DNA of 64,000 nucleotides from an uncultured Alistipes sp. Its GTDB lineage: Bacteria; Bacteroidota; Bacteroidia; Bacteroidales; Rikenellaceae. Below are positions 1 through 7,929 of this stretch, one piece after another. Made by a program: the position numbers and the translations under genes. Location: the NCBI GenBank assembly GCA_900769405.1, contig CAAGGL010000031.1, forward strand, positions 186,001-250,000. Direction: 5' to 3'. Below the pieces are notes generated by a model. The model ran no database searches and was not told the DNA's origin. It was given only the letters and a program-made list of their open reading frames with translations. The first letter of the stretch is position 1, and each line of letters starts with the position of its first letter.

Positions 1-65
1 GTGCGATCCGCACCGACCAACTGCCCGCCACACAATGCGGCTATTTGACTGAGTTTGTATTTCAT
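1..65 (-). CDS. N-terminal fragment of a MurF-like or LpxD-like protein (cut by window edge)
   Basis: An ATG on the minus strand at 65-63 opens a frame running off the left edge, giving 21 complete codons. It begins MKYKLSQIAALCGGQLVGAD. A short N-terminal helix followed by GG-x-LVG occurs at the start of MurF-type ligases (in Bacteroidota often fused to alanine racemase) and also of LpxD acyltransferases, so the family cannot be fixed from so little. It starts 5 nt after the mutS2 stop on the same strand, which suggests co-transcription. That a gene is present is fairly likely; its identity is a guess. Confidence 0.45.
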   Translation of the reverse strand, partial: MKYKLSQIAALCGGQLVGADR

Positions 66-70
66 TGTTC

Positions 71-2566
71 TTATTGTCTGAATGTTACGACGGTAATACC
101 TGCACCACCGCGATCGGCGTGCTCGTCGGCTGCGGTAGCCACATCGGGCACCGTACGCAGGTAGCGACGAATCTCCTCTTTGAGTGCGCCCGTACCCTTG
201 CCGTGCAGGATTGAAACGCTGCCGATACCGACCATAATCGCGTCATCGATAAACGATTGCACCTCTTCCAGAGCATCTGCGGCACGCATACCGCGCACGT
301 CGATATTATCCTTAAAGTTGAGTTTACGTTGCGAAACATCGACCGAGATCACCGTGCGAGCGGTCGTGGGGCGTGTCTGGCGCTTGTACTCGGCATTCGA
401 AACGGCTTCAAGGCGCTCCACAGCGACGGTCGTGCGGATATGACCGAATGCCACCGTAGCCTTCTTACTCTTGATCTCCTGCACCTCGCCAACGCCGTCC
501 TGATTCTTGATGCGCACCTTTGTACCCACCTCGATCACGCGCGGAATCTGCTTCTCAACCATCTCCGCGCTTTCGCCCTTGCCGCCTGCCGCCTTGCGCT
601 CCTCACGACGCTGACGACGACGCTCGATGCGCTCCATCTCGCGATCAACACGAGCCGAACGCTCGGCCTCAGCCGCCTCATCACGCTCGGTACGCTCGCG
701 CATATCGTCCAACTCCTTGCGAGCCAAACGGGTCAGCTCCTTCTCGGCTTGCGATTCGCGAATTGTGCGTATGGTGTTCTCAATCTGACGATTAGCCTCC
801 GATATCAGTCGCTGTGCCTCCTCCTTCGCCTCGCGGATAATCTGCTGGCGCTCGGCTTTGATGCGCGAAAGTTGCTCGGCATACGAGGTTTCGAGTTCCT
901 CGACTTTGCGATCGGCAATGCGGATTCGGTCACGTTTCTGCTCCCAATAGCGACGGTCGCGCGCAATCTCTCGCAGCTGACGCTCGATATTGATATGGTC
1001 GCTGCCGGCCTTCTCGCTCGCGGTGCGAATGATGTTCTCGGGCAGACCGATCTTGCGAGCGATCTCGACCGCAAACGAACTACCCGGCTTACCCATTTCG
1101 AGGCGGAACAGCGGACGAATATTCTGCACATCGAACATCATTGCGCCATTCTCGACGCCCTCGTGGTTCGATGCGAAATATTTGATATTTGAGTAGTGAG
1201 TAGTGATGACGCCATAGGTGCCACGCTCGACCAGTTGTTCGAGAATAGCCTCGGCAATCGCACCACCCATAATCGGCTCGGTACCCGTACCAAACTCATC
1301 GATCAGCACCAGCGTGCGCGACGATGCGCCGCTGAGCATATTCTTCATATTGAGCAGGTGCGACGAGTAGGTACTCAGGTCGTTATCGATCGACTGCTCG
1401 TCGCCGATGTCGATAAATATCGACTCGAAGAGCGGCAGTTCCGAGTTCTCGCCACACGGAATCGGGAATCCGCATTGGAACATATATTGCAGCAGTCCGA
1501 CCGTTTTCAGACAGACTGACTTACCGCCTGCATTGGGACCCGAGATAACCAAAATACGCTTCTCGCCATTGAGTACCATATCCAGCGGCACGACGCTCTT
1601 CTTCTCCTTCGCCAGCGCGATAGCCAGCAGCGGGTGGCGCGCCGTGCGCAACTCCATACGATCGTCGGTTGAGATAATCGGTCGCACGCAACCATTCTCG
1701 GAGGCAAAGCGACCCTTCGCTCGCAACATATCGATCGTCGCCAGATAGTCGGCCGAGGCCTCGACGGTGTCGATTTCGGGACGTATGCGGTCGGTCAGTT
1801 CGCACAAGATACGAACGATTTCGCGGCGCTCAGCATACTCCAACTCGCGCAGTTCGTTGTTCAGCTCGACAACCTCGATAGGCTCGATAAATACGGTCTT
1901 ACCCGTTGCCGATTCGCCCTGCACGAAACCATTCAGTTTGCGCTTATTTCCCGCCGCAACGGGGATCACGGCGCGACCATCGCGGATCGAGAGCGTCGCA
2001 TCGGCCTCGACAATTCCGGCGCTCTTTGCCGCCTGCAACACCTGCTGCAAACGCTTCGACGCCTGACCTTCGCGCTCGCGTATCGAGCGGCGAATACGAT
2101 ACAACTCGTCCGAGGCGCTGTCGCGCATCTGCCCGAAACGGTCGATGAGCGAATCAATATGGTTGGCGATGGCTTCGAGCGAAACCACCTCCTCGGTCAG
2201 ACGGTGTAGTTGGGGATATATAGCTCTTTCGCGCGAGCGAATGAATCGGCTGATTGAGTCGACCTGATGCAATGCGCGAGCCAGCAGCACGGCCTCTTCC
2301 AGATCGAGGAACGTGCCCTCGACACGCACTTTTGCGATCAGTGCCGTCAGGTCGCAGAACTCCTCATTGGGGAACTCGTGCTCCATCTGAATGATCGTGC
2401 GCATCTCGTCGGCCGAGGCAATTCGTTGCTCGACCACCTCACGTCGGGCCGAGAAACGGTGCTCGTCGAGCTTTGCGCGGGCTGCCTGCGTGTTACAACG
2501 CTCGGCCACCAGAGCACGAATGCGGTCGAAGCCTATTTTCGATTCAAAGTTTGCGGGGTAGATCAT
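71..2566 (-). CDS. mutS2: MutS2 family ATPase/endonuclease
   Basis: 831 aa, full family length. MutS2 is a cytosolic MutS paralogue lacking the mismatch-recognition domain; in other bacteria it limits homologous recombination or rescues collided ribosomes. Visible: core and clamp region about 1-330, Walker A GPNAGGKS near 343-350, the DEFGTGTEP Walker B stretch near 420, a long charged coiled coil rich in E/R/A about 510-650, a KOW-like linker, and a C-terminal Smr domain with the HGKGTG nuclease loop near 787. The start ATG follows a hairpin that separates it from mlaD; TATTTTTG at 2585-2578 on the minus strand could be its own -7 element, giving a very short leader. Confidence 0.95.
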   Translation of the reverse strand: MIYPANFESKIGFDRIRALVAERCNTQAARAKLDEHRFSARREVVEQRIASADEMRTIIQMEHEFPNEEFCDLTALIAKVRVEGTFLDLEEAVLLARALHQVDSISRFIRSRERAIYPQLHRLTEEVVSLEAIANHIDSLIDRFGQMRDSASDELYRIRRSIREREGQASKRLQQVLQAAKSAGIVEADATLSIRDGRAVIPVAAGNKRKLNGFVQGESATGKTVFIEPIEVVELNNELRELEYAERREIVRILCELTDRIRPEIDTVEASADYLATIDMLRAKGRFASENGCVRPIISTDDRMELRTARHPLLAIALAKEKKSVVPLDMVLNGEKRILVISGPNAGGKSVCLKTVGLLQYMFQCGFPIPCGENSELPLFESIFIDIGDEQSIDNDLSTYSSHLLNMKNMLSGASSRTLVLIDEFGTGTEPIMGGAIAEAILEQLVERGTYGVITTHYSNIKYFASNHEGVENGAMMFDVQNIRPLFRLEMGKPGSSFAVEIARKIGLPENIIRTASEKAGSDHINIERQLREIARDRRYWEQKRDRIRIADRKVEELETSYAEQLSRIKAERQQIIREAKEEAQRLISEANRQIENTIRTIRESQAEKELTRLARKELDDMRERTERDEAAEAERSARVDREMERIERRRQRREERKAAGGKGESAEMVEKQIPRVIEVGTKVRIKNQDGVGEVQEIKSKKATVAFGHIRTTVAVERLEAVSNAEYKRQTRPTTARTVISVDVSQRKLNFKDNIDVRGMRAADALEEVQSFIDDAIMVGIGSVSILHGKGTGALKEEIRRYLRTVPDVATAADEHADRGGAGITVVTFRQ

Positions 2567-2587
2567 ATTGTTCCATACAAAAATAAG

Positions 2588-2619
2588 CTGTCTAACACCA
2601 CGCGGAGTGGGTTAGACAG
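2588..2619 (-). terminator. Hairpin between mlaD and mutS2, probable terminator
   Basis: CTGTCTAAC (2588-2596) pairs with GTTAGACAG (2611-2619), and inside it CCAC pairs with GTGG with one bulged base. Read on the minus strand the hairpin is followed by CTTATTTTTG, a moderately T-rich tail. It lies 20 nt beyond the mlaD stop, so it probably ends or attenuates the amidase-mlaD transcript before mutS2. Confidence 0.6.
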
Positions 2620-2638
2620 ACTCATTGTGTTTTGGGTT

Positions 2639-3637
2639 TTACTCAGCTTGTTGAGCAGCCTTTGCTGCCTTCTTCTCGGCGCGTGCAGCCTTGCGTTCAG
2701 CCTTCTTGTCGGGGTCCGAGCCGAAGACCGAGATGTGAACGTAACGTGCGGGGTGCTCCTTCAAATCGGCCAGCAGAGCCGACAGGTTACCGCTTGCCGC
2801 TGCCAGATTGTCGTAGAGCTCCTTGTCGTTCATCAACTCGCCAACCGTGCCCTCACCCGCATTGATCGATGCGAGCATACGGCTCAGGTTGTCGGCGGTC
2901 GAGGTGAATGCCTGAACGAGCGAATCGACCTTCGCTTGCTCCAACTGCTCAGCCACAGCATCGACATTGCCGATGATGCGGTCGAAACGCTCGGTGTTCT
3001 GGTCGAGCATCTCGGCCAAACCGTTGAGCGAGGTTACGATACCCTCGATATTCTTGCGCTCCGATTTGAGCACACCATCGAGCGACGAACTGATCGAATT
3101 GAGATTCGAGATCGTACCGCTCAGGTTGTCGGTATTCTGTTCTACGAGCGTATTGATGTTCGCCAGCGCGGTTGCCAGATTATCAGCCACAACGGTAAGC
3201 TTGCCTTTCAGGTCGCCCAGCTCGTTACCGATCGACGACATCATATCCGAACCTGCGTCCGAGATGATCTGATCGCCACGTTTGAGCAACTCGCTCGACG
3301 ATCCGAGATCGAGTTTGATAGCCTTACCGCCCATAATACCATTGTCGTAGATTACCGCACGGGTATCCACGGGCAGGCGATACTGGCGCTTAACGGCCAG
3401 CGCAACCTCTACGTCGCTACCTTTCGAGGGGTCGAACGTAATGCTCTCGATCGTACCCACCTTCACGCCGTGGATAGTGATCGGTGCTGCGGTTTGCAGA
3501 CCGCTGACATTCTCATACGATGCATAGTAGATGATGTTGCGGCTGAAAATATCGATGCCGCTCAGGAATCGAATGCCTGCCCACAACGCGAGCAGCATTA
3601 CGACTGCGAAAATTCCGATTTTAACCTCTTTCTTCAT
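2639..3637 (-). CDS. mlaD: MCE/MlaD-family lipid-transport protein
   Basis: 332 aa. MlaD proteins are inner-membrane-anchored periplasmic rings that bind phospholipid and work with an MlaE permease and MlaF ATPase. Visible: one N-terminal membrane segment about residues 7-23, an MCE domain about 38-115 (YYASYENVSGLQ, then VHGVKVGTIESI-like strands ending in GGKAIKLDLG), a long helical region about 130-300, and a Lys/Ala-rich tail. The tail helices are thought to form the substrate tunnel in this family. It lies 20 nt after the amidase gene, so the two are probably one operon. The matching MlaE and MlaF genes are about 10 kb away (12875-14370). Confidence 0.92.
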   Translation of the reverse strand: MKKEVKIGIFAVVMLLALWAGIRFLSGIDIFSRNIIYYASYENVSGLQTAAPITIHGVKVGTIESITFDPSKGSDVEVALAVKRQYRLPVDTRAVIYDNGIMGGKAIKLDLGSSSELLKRGDQIISDAGSDMMSSIGNELGDLKGKLTVVADNLATALANINTLVEQNTDNLSGTISNLNSISSSLDGVLKSERKNIEGIVTSLNGLAEMLDQNTERFDRIIGNVDAVAEQLEQAKVDSLVQAFTSTADNLSRMLASINAGEGTVGELMNDKELYDNLAAASGNLSALLADLKEHPARYVHISVFGSDPDKKAERKAARAEKKAAKAAQQAE

Positions 3638-3657
3638 ATTAGTTGTTTTTTATATTC

Positions 3658-4902
3658 TTATCTTGTTTTCAATTTTTCAGCCACAACGCTCTGCGACACC
3701 AATTTATTGCCATCGAAACCTACGATATAGGCATTTTTGAACAGCTTACGCACCTCATTGAGCGATTTGTCGGCCTCCTCTTTCGACGAGAAGATACCCG
3801 TGCAATATTTGTAGCAGAACGTGCCGTCGGTCACAAACTCGCGCACTCGACCGCGATAGCTCTTGAATTCCGAGCTGTTCGGTGCGATCTTCGTTTTGCT
3901 TGCGCAGAGCTGAATAGTGTAACCTACATCGGTTGCCTTCTCCTCTTTCGCTGCCTCCTGCTGAGGTGCCACGCTCTCTGCGGGCTGCGTCTTGGGCTCC
4001 TCGGCTTTTACCTCGACCTTGGTTTCGGGCTTTACCTCGGCAGGTTTCGGCTCCTCCTTCTTGGGCTCTTCGGCGGGCTGGGGTTGCTCAGCAGGCTGAG
4101 GCTCGCCACCGAAATACATCTTATAGTATTCGCAAAAACCGTCATAGATAGCCTTTGCAATCTTCTGCTGACCCTCGTCCGTTGCCATAATCTGCAAGTC
4201 GTGCTTGTTCGACATAAAGCCGATCTCGGTCAGTACACCCGGCATCTGCGTGTAGCATAGCACCCACAGCGGCTGTCCATAGACCAACGAGCGGCGATTG
4301 CCGTGACCGACTGCATTCTTGTGATACTTTTGGAGCAGGTTGGCGAAGGTGTTACTATTCTGCAACAGCGTGAATTGCACGGTCTTGATGTAGGCGCGCA
4401 CGGCAGCTGCGGTCGCTGCATCCGACATATCGACCAGGTCGTCACGATATGCGTCCTCGATCACGTCGGCATTCTGCTGTATGCGCTTGGCGCTGCTTTC
4501 ACCCATAATAAGCGTTACGGCACCCGACGCCGCGGTCGATTTTGCAGCGTTGCAGTGAATCGAGAGGAACAGACCCGCATCGGCCTTGTTGGCAATATCG
4601 ACACGCGCTTGCAGGTCGCGGGTTTTGTTCGTGCTCCAATGCTTATCCGATGCGCGGGTGTAGATCACCTTTACCTGCGGCATATTCTTCTCGATCATAC
4701 GTCCCGCTTTGAGGGCTACGCTGAGAGCGATGTCGCACTCGCGGTACTGCTTTCCGTTGAGGGTAGCGACAGCACCCGGGTCGTAACCTCCGTGACCGGG
4801 GTCGATGACGATGGTCATTGGTTGGTTGTTCTGCGCAAATAGTTGTGATGCACACAACAAAGCCGCAGCCACAAACGTTAAGAAGATAGTCGCACGACGC
4901 AT
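3658..4902 (-). CDS. Secreted N-acetylmuramoyl-L-alanine amidase with SPOR-like C-terminus
   Basis: 414 aa. Hydrolyses the amide bond between MurNAc and the stem peptide, here probably in the periplasm during cell separation. Visible: signal peptide 1-23 ending LFAQ; Amidase_3 fold about 30-260 with the zinc and catalytic set: IDPGHGGYD (His37), RECDIAL (Glu55), SIHCNA (His near 117), LTEIGFMSN (Glu near 221); a Pro/Glu/Lys-rich linker about 272-322; and a C-terminal region about 323-405 (VGYTIQLCAS, then FCYKYCTGIFSSKEEA) resembling a SPOR domain that binds denuded glycan. First gene of a minus-strand unit, divergent from lptD. Confidence 0.94.
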   Translation of the reverse strand: MRRATIFLTFVAAALLCASQLFAQNNQPMTIVIDPGHGGYDPGAVATLNGKQYRECDIALSVALKAGRMIEKNMPQVKVIYTRASDKHWSTNKTRDLQARVDIANKADAGLFLSIHCNAAKSTAASGAVTLIMGESSAKRIQQNADVIEDAYRDDLVDMSDAATAAAVRAYIKTVQFTLLQNSNTFANLLQKYHKNAVGHGNRRSLVYGQPLWVLCYTQMPGVLTEIGFMSNKHDLQIMATDEGQQKIAKAIYDGFCEYYKMYFGGEPQPAEQPQPAEEPKKEEPKPAEVKPETKVEVKAEEPKTQPAESVAPQQEAAKEEKATDVGYTIQLCASKTKIAPNSSEFKSYRGRVREFVTDGTFCYKYCTGIFSSKEEADKSLNEVRKLFKNAYIVGFDGNKLVSQSVVAEKLKTR

Positions 4903-4944
4903 TATTATTCGGATTATATAATTGGGTAACTCAAATAATTTAGT

Positions 4945-4952
4945 TATATTTG
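4945..4952 (+). promoter_or_regulatory. Predicted -7 element for lptD
   Basis: TATATTTG matches the Bacteroidota TAnnTTTG -7 element, with TTG at 4922-4924 (20-bp spacer). Transcription would start near 4958, leaving a leader of about 85 nt before the TTG start of lptD. Confidence 0.6.
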
Positions 4953-5001
4953 CAGATTAAAACGCGCGTAACGCGTCGCACGCGAGGGCGTTATTTGGCG
5001 T

Positions 5002-5022
5002 TTTGCCGGCTTTGCCGGCAAA
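5002..5022. promoter_or_regulatory. Perfect GC-rich hairpin in the lptD leader, overlapping a divergent promoter
   Basis: TTTGCCGGC-TTT-GCCGGCAAA forms a perfect 9-bp stem with a 3-nt loop, ending 21 nt before the lptD start codon. Its right arm is part of TAACTTTG on the minus strand (5026-5019), the predicted -7 element of the amidase unit. It could be a translational control hairpin or an operator; no T-run follows it, so a terminator is less likely. Confidence 0.5.
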
Positions 5023-5026
5023 GTTA
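5019..5026 (-). promoter_or_regulatory. Predicted -7 element for the amidase-mlaD unit
   Basis: TAACTTTG on the minus strand fits TAnnTTTG, with a TTTG about 22 bp upstream. The predicted start near 5012 is to the right of the lptD start near 4958, so the two divergent transcripts would overlap by about 55 nt. Confidence 0.5.
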
Positions 5027-5043
5027 CGAAAAAATATCGAATT

Positions 5044-7896
5044 TTGAGCAAAAGAACGATAAAATATCTATTCATTGTGGCATTTGTGTCGGTATTGACG
5101 CAGATGGTGTTCGGTGTGGCAGCACCGAATGGGGCGTTATGGGCGGCTGCGCGTCGAGGTACGACGACCGAATCCTCTGAGCAAACTCCCACACAACTCA
5201 CTCCGCAGACGGCCGATAGCCGCGCGGTGCGTGCTCGTGTCGAGTCGCAACCGACTGATAATAGCGCAGATGCAGAGGATCGACCCATTGGTGGCGACTA
5301 CACCTCGCGCATCGACTCGTCGAACTTCTCGACCGATTCGGAGTGGATCCACGACGATGCGGCTCCGTATCAGATCGACAGCACTCTGACTAAGGCTACG
5401 GCGGAGCATAAGGGTTCATCGCTCGAAGCACCCATCACGGGTAAGAATAAGGACTCTTTGGTCTTTGATGTGCGCGAAAAGATGGTTTATATCTATCGTC
5501 AGGGCGATGTGACCTACCAGTCGATGAATATGAAGGCCGACTTTATGGCCATCAATATGGAGAATCGCCAGATTCGTGCCTACGGTATTCACGATACGGT
5601 TGATAACGAGCCGAAGGTTACGCGCCCGCAGTTCACCGAGAGCGGCAAGACCTTCACGATGGATACGATCGACTACAATATGGAGTCGGGTAAGGCTAAG
5701 ATCAAGGGTATCGCAACGCAGGAGGGCGACGGCTTCTTGATCGGTAAAGATGTGAAGAAGATGGCCGACAACACGATCCATATCGCTAACGGTATGTTCA
5801 CCACCTGCGACCATACCGACCACCCGCACTTTGGTCTGGTGATGACCAAGGCCAAGCTGATCCCCGGTAAGAAAGCGATTATCGGTCCGTCGTACATCGT
5901 GTTGGAAGATGTACCGATCTACTTCCTCGGTCTGCCCGAGGGATTCTTCCCGCTGAATCAGGGTCCCAAGTCGGGTTTCATTATGCCGACCTATGGAGAG
6001 GAGTATGTCAAGGGTTTCTATCTGCGAGATTTCGGTTACTACTTCACCTTCAACGACTATATCGACCTGACGCTCAAAGGCGGTATCTATACCCTCGGCT
6101 CGTGGGAGGCGTCGGCCTCGTCGCGCTACATCAAGCGCTATAAGTTCTCGGGTAACTTGGCCGCCAACTACTCGAAGGTGCGCTTTGGCGATAAGGGAGC
6201 ACCCGATTACACCAATCAGGATAACTTCCGTATCCAGTGGACCCACCAGCAGGATCCCAAGTTCCGTCCGGGATCGACCTTCTCGGCGAGTGTGAATTTC
6301 TCGACAAGTGGTTACTCGAAATATTCGGCAACATCGCTCAACGACATTCTTGCGACGCAGACCAACTCGTCGATTGCCTATTCGAAGTCGTGGTCGGGTA
6401 CGCCGTTCTCGATGTCGGCTAATCTGGGTGTATCGCAGAACTCGCAGACTCAGACTCTTTCGTTTACGTTGCCGACGGTGGTTGTCAATATGTCGCGTAT
6501 CTACCCCTTCAAGCGTAAGGAGGTGCTGGGTAAGGAGCGTTGGTACGAGAAGATCTCGATGTCATATACGGGTAAACTGACCAACACGGTGCAGACCAAG
6601 GAGAGCGAGGTCTTCACGCCTCAGACCTTGCAGAATATGCGCCACGGTATCGAGCACTCGATCCCCGTATCGACCTCGATCACGCTGTTCAACTACCTGA
6701 ATATCTCGCCCTCGGCCAACTATACCGAGAAGTGGTACTTCAAGAAACAGGAGCGTCAGTGGAATCCCGAGACGCAGACGGTTGACTATCTCGCGCCCGA
6801 GTATGGCTTCTATCGACTCTATAACTATAACTTCTCGGTGTCGGGATCAACCAAACTCTACGGTATGTATCGTTTCAAGAATCCGAAGGCGAAGGTCAAG
6901 GCCATCCGCCACGTGATTACTCCCACGATCGGATTCTCGTATGCTCCCGATTTCTCGAAACAGAAGTATGGCTATTATAAGGCCGTGCAGAGCGATACGA
7001 CGGGTCGTATCCAGATCTATTCGCCCTTCGAGGGTAATGCCTATGGTGTTCCGTCGTCGGGTCGCTCGGCGTCGATCAACTTCTCGCTCAAACAGAACCT
7101 CGAAATGAAGGTTGCCAGCGACCGCGATACCACGGGTACACGCATCTTGAAGCTGATTGACGATTTGACCATCTCGGGCTCGTACAACTTCTTGGCCGAC
7201 TCGATGAATCTGTCGAATATCAACCTTAGTTTCCGCACGACGATCTCGCAGAACTTCGGTATCCAGCTCTCGGCAATGCTCGATCCTTATCAGGTTACGC
7301 CCGAGGGTCGCCGTATCAACAAGTTCGCGGTGGCGAAAGGTAAGTTGGGTCGAATCGTCAGCACGGGTTGGTCGTTCGGTTACTCGTTCCAATCGAAGAA
7401 TAAGGGTTCGAGTGGCGCGAAGATGAACGACATCTCGTCGCAACCGATCGATCCGGCCTATACCAATCCCTTCTCCGATCCCTATGGCACGATGGATCCG
7501 ATGATGAGGCGATTATATATGGCGAATACCTACTACGACTTTGCACTGCCGTGGAACCTGAGTTTCAACTATACGATCAGCTACGGCACGTCGCTGGTGA
7601 ACAACGGCACGACGGGTATCAAACATAATATCAACCAGACGATCGGCTTCAACGGCAGTTTGAACCTGACGCCCAAGTGGGGTGTTACGTTCCAGGGCGG
7701 TTTCGACCTAATGACGCGCAAGCTGACCACCTCGTCGATTTCGATTTCGCGCGACCTGCACTGTTGGCAGATGGGATTCTCGTGGATTCCGTTCGGCTAT
7801 CATAAGTCGTGGAGTTTCCACATTGGTGTTAAGTCGTCGATGTTGCAGGATTTGAAGTATGACAAGAGTCAGTCGATGTATGACAATTTGTACTAA
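5044..7896 (+). CDS. lptD: LPS-assembly protein LptD (LptD_2 type)
   Basis: 950 aa outer-membrane protein that, with a lipoprotein partner (LptE), inserts lipopolysaccharide or lipooligosaccharide in the outer leaflet. Visible: a TTG-initiated N-terminus with a basic end and hydrophobic stretch about 6-27 typical of a signal peptide; a low-complexity Thr/Ser region; an OstA/LptA-like beta-jellyroll region about 130-290 (VFDVREKMVYIYRQGDV, TMDTIDYNMESGKAKIKG); and a long C-terminal beta barrel rich in alternating aromatic and polar strands to the end. The TTG start is chosen because the next in-frame Met (near 5104) would cut the signal peptide. Divergent from the amidase; M3 peptidase follows after 33 nt. 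Confidence 0.93.
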   Translation: MSKRTIKYLFIVAFVSVLTQMVFGVAAPNGALWAAARRGTTTESSEQTPTQLTPQTADSRAVRARVESQPTDNSADAEDRPIGGDYTSRIDSSNFSTDSEWIHDDAAPYQIDSTLTKATAEHKGSSLEAPITGKNKDSLVFDVREKMVYIYRQGDVTYQSMNMKADFMAINMENRQIRAYGIHDTVDNEPKVTRPQFTESGKTFTMDTIDYNMESGKAKIKGIATQEGDGFLIGKDVKKMADNTIHIANGMFTTCDHTDHPHFGLVMTKAKLIPGKKAIIGPSYIVLEDVPIYFLGLPEGFFPLNQGPKSGFIMPTYGEEYVKGFYLRDFGYYFTFNDYIDLTLKGGIYTLGSWEASASSRYIKRYKFSGNLAANYSKVRFGDKGAPDYTNQDNFRIQWTHQQDPKFRPGSTFSASVNFSTSGYSKYSATSLNDILATQTNSSIAYSKSWSGTPFSMSANLGVSQNSQTQTLSFTLPTVVVNMSRIYPFKRKEVLGKERWYEKISMSYTGKLTNTVQTKESEVFTPQTLQNMRHGIEHSIPVSTSITLFNYLNISPSANYTEKWYFKKQERQWNPETQTVDYLAPEYGFYRLYNYNFSVSGSTKLYGMYRFKNPKAKVKAIRHVITPTIGFSYAPDFSKQKYGYYKAVQSDTTGRIQIYSPFEGNAYGVPSSGRSASINFSLKQNLEMKVASDRDTTGTRILKLIDDLTISGSYNFLADSMNLSNINLSFRTTISQNFGIQLSAMLDPYQVTPEGRRINKFAVAKGKLGRIVSTGWSFGYSFQSKNKGSSGAKMNDISSQPIDPAYTNPFSDPYGTMDPMMRRLYMANTYYDFALPWNLSFNYTISYGTSLVNNGTTGIKHNINQTIGFNGSLNLTPKWGVTFQGGFDLMTRKLTTSSISISRDLHCWQMGFSWIPFGYHKSWSFHIGVKSSMLQDLKYDKSQSMYDNLY

Positions 7897-7929
7897 AACT
7901 CAAACAAATAGAAACACAAAACAAAAACT

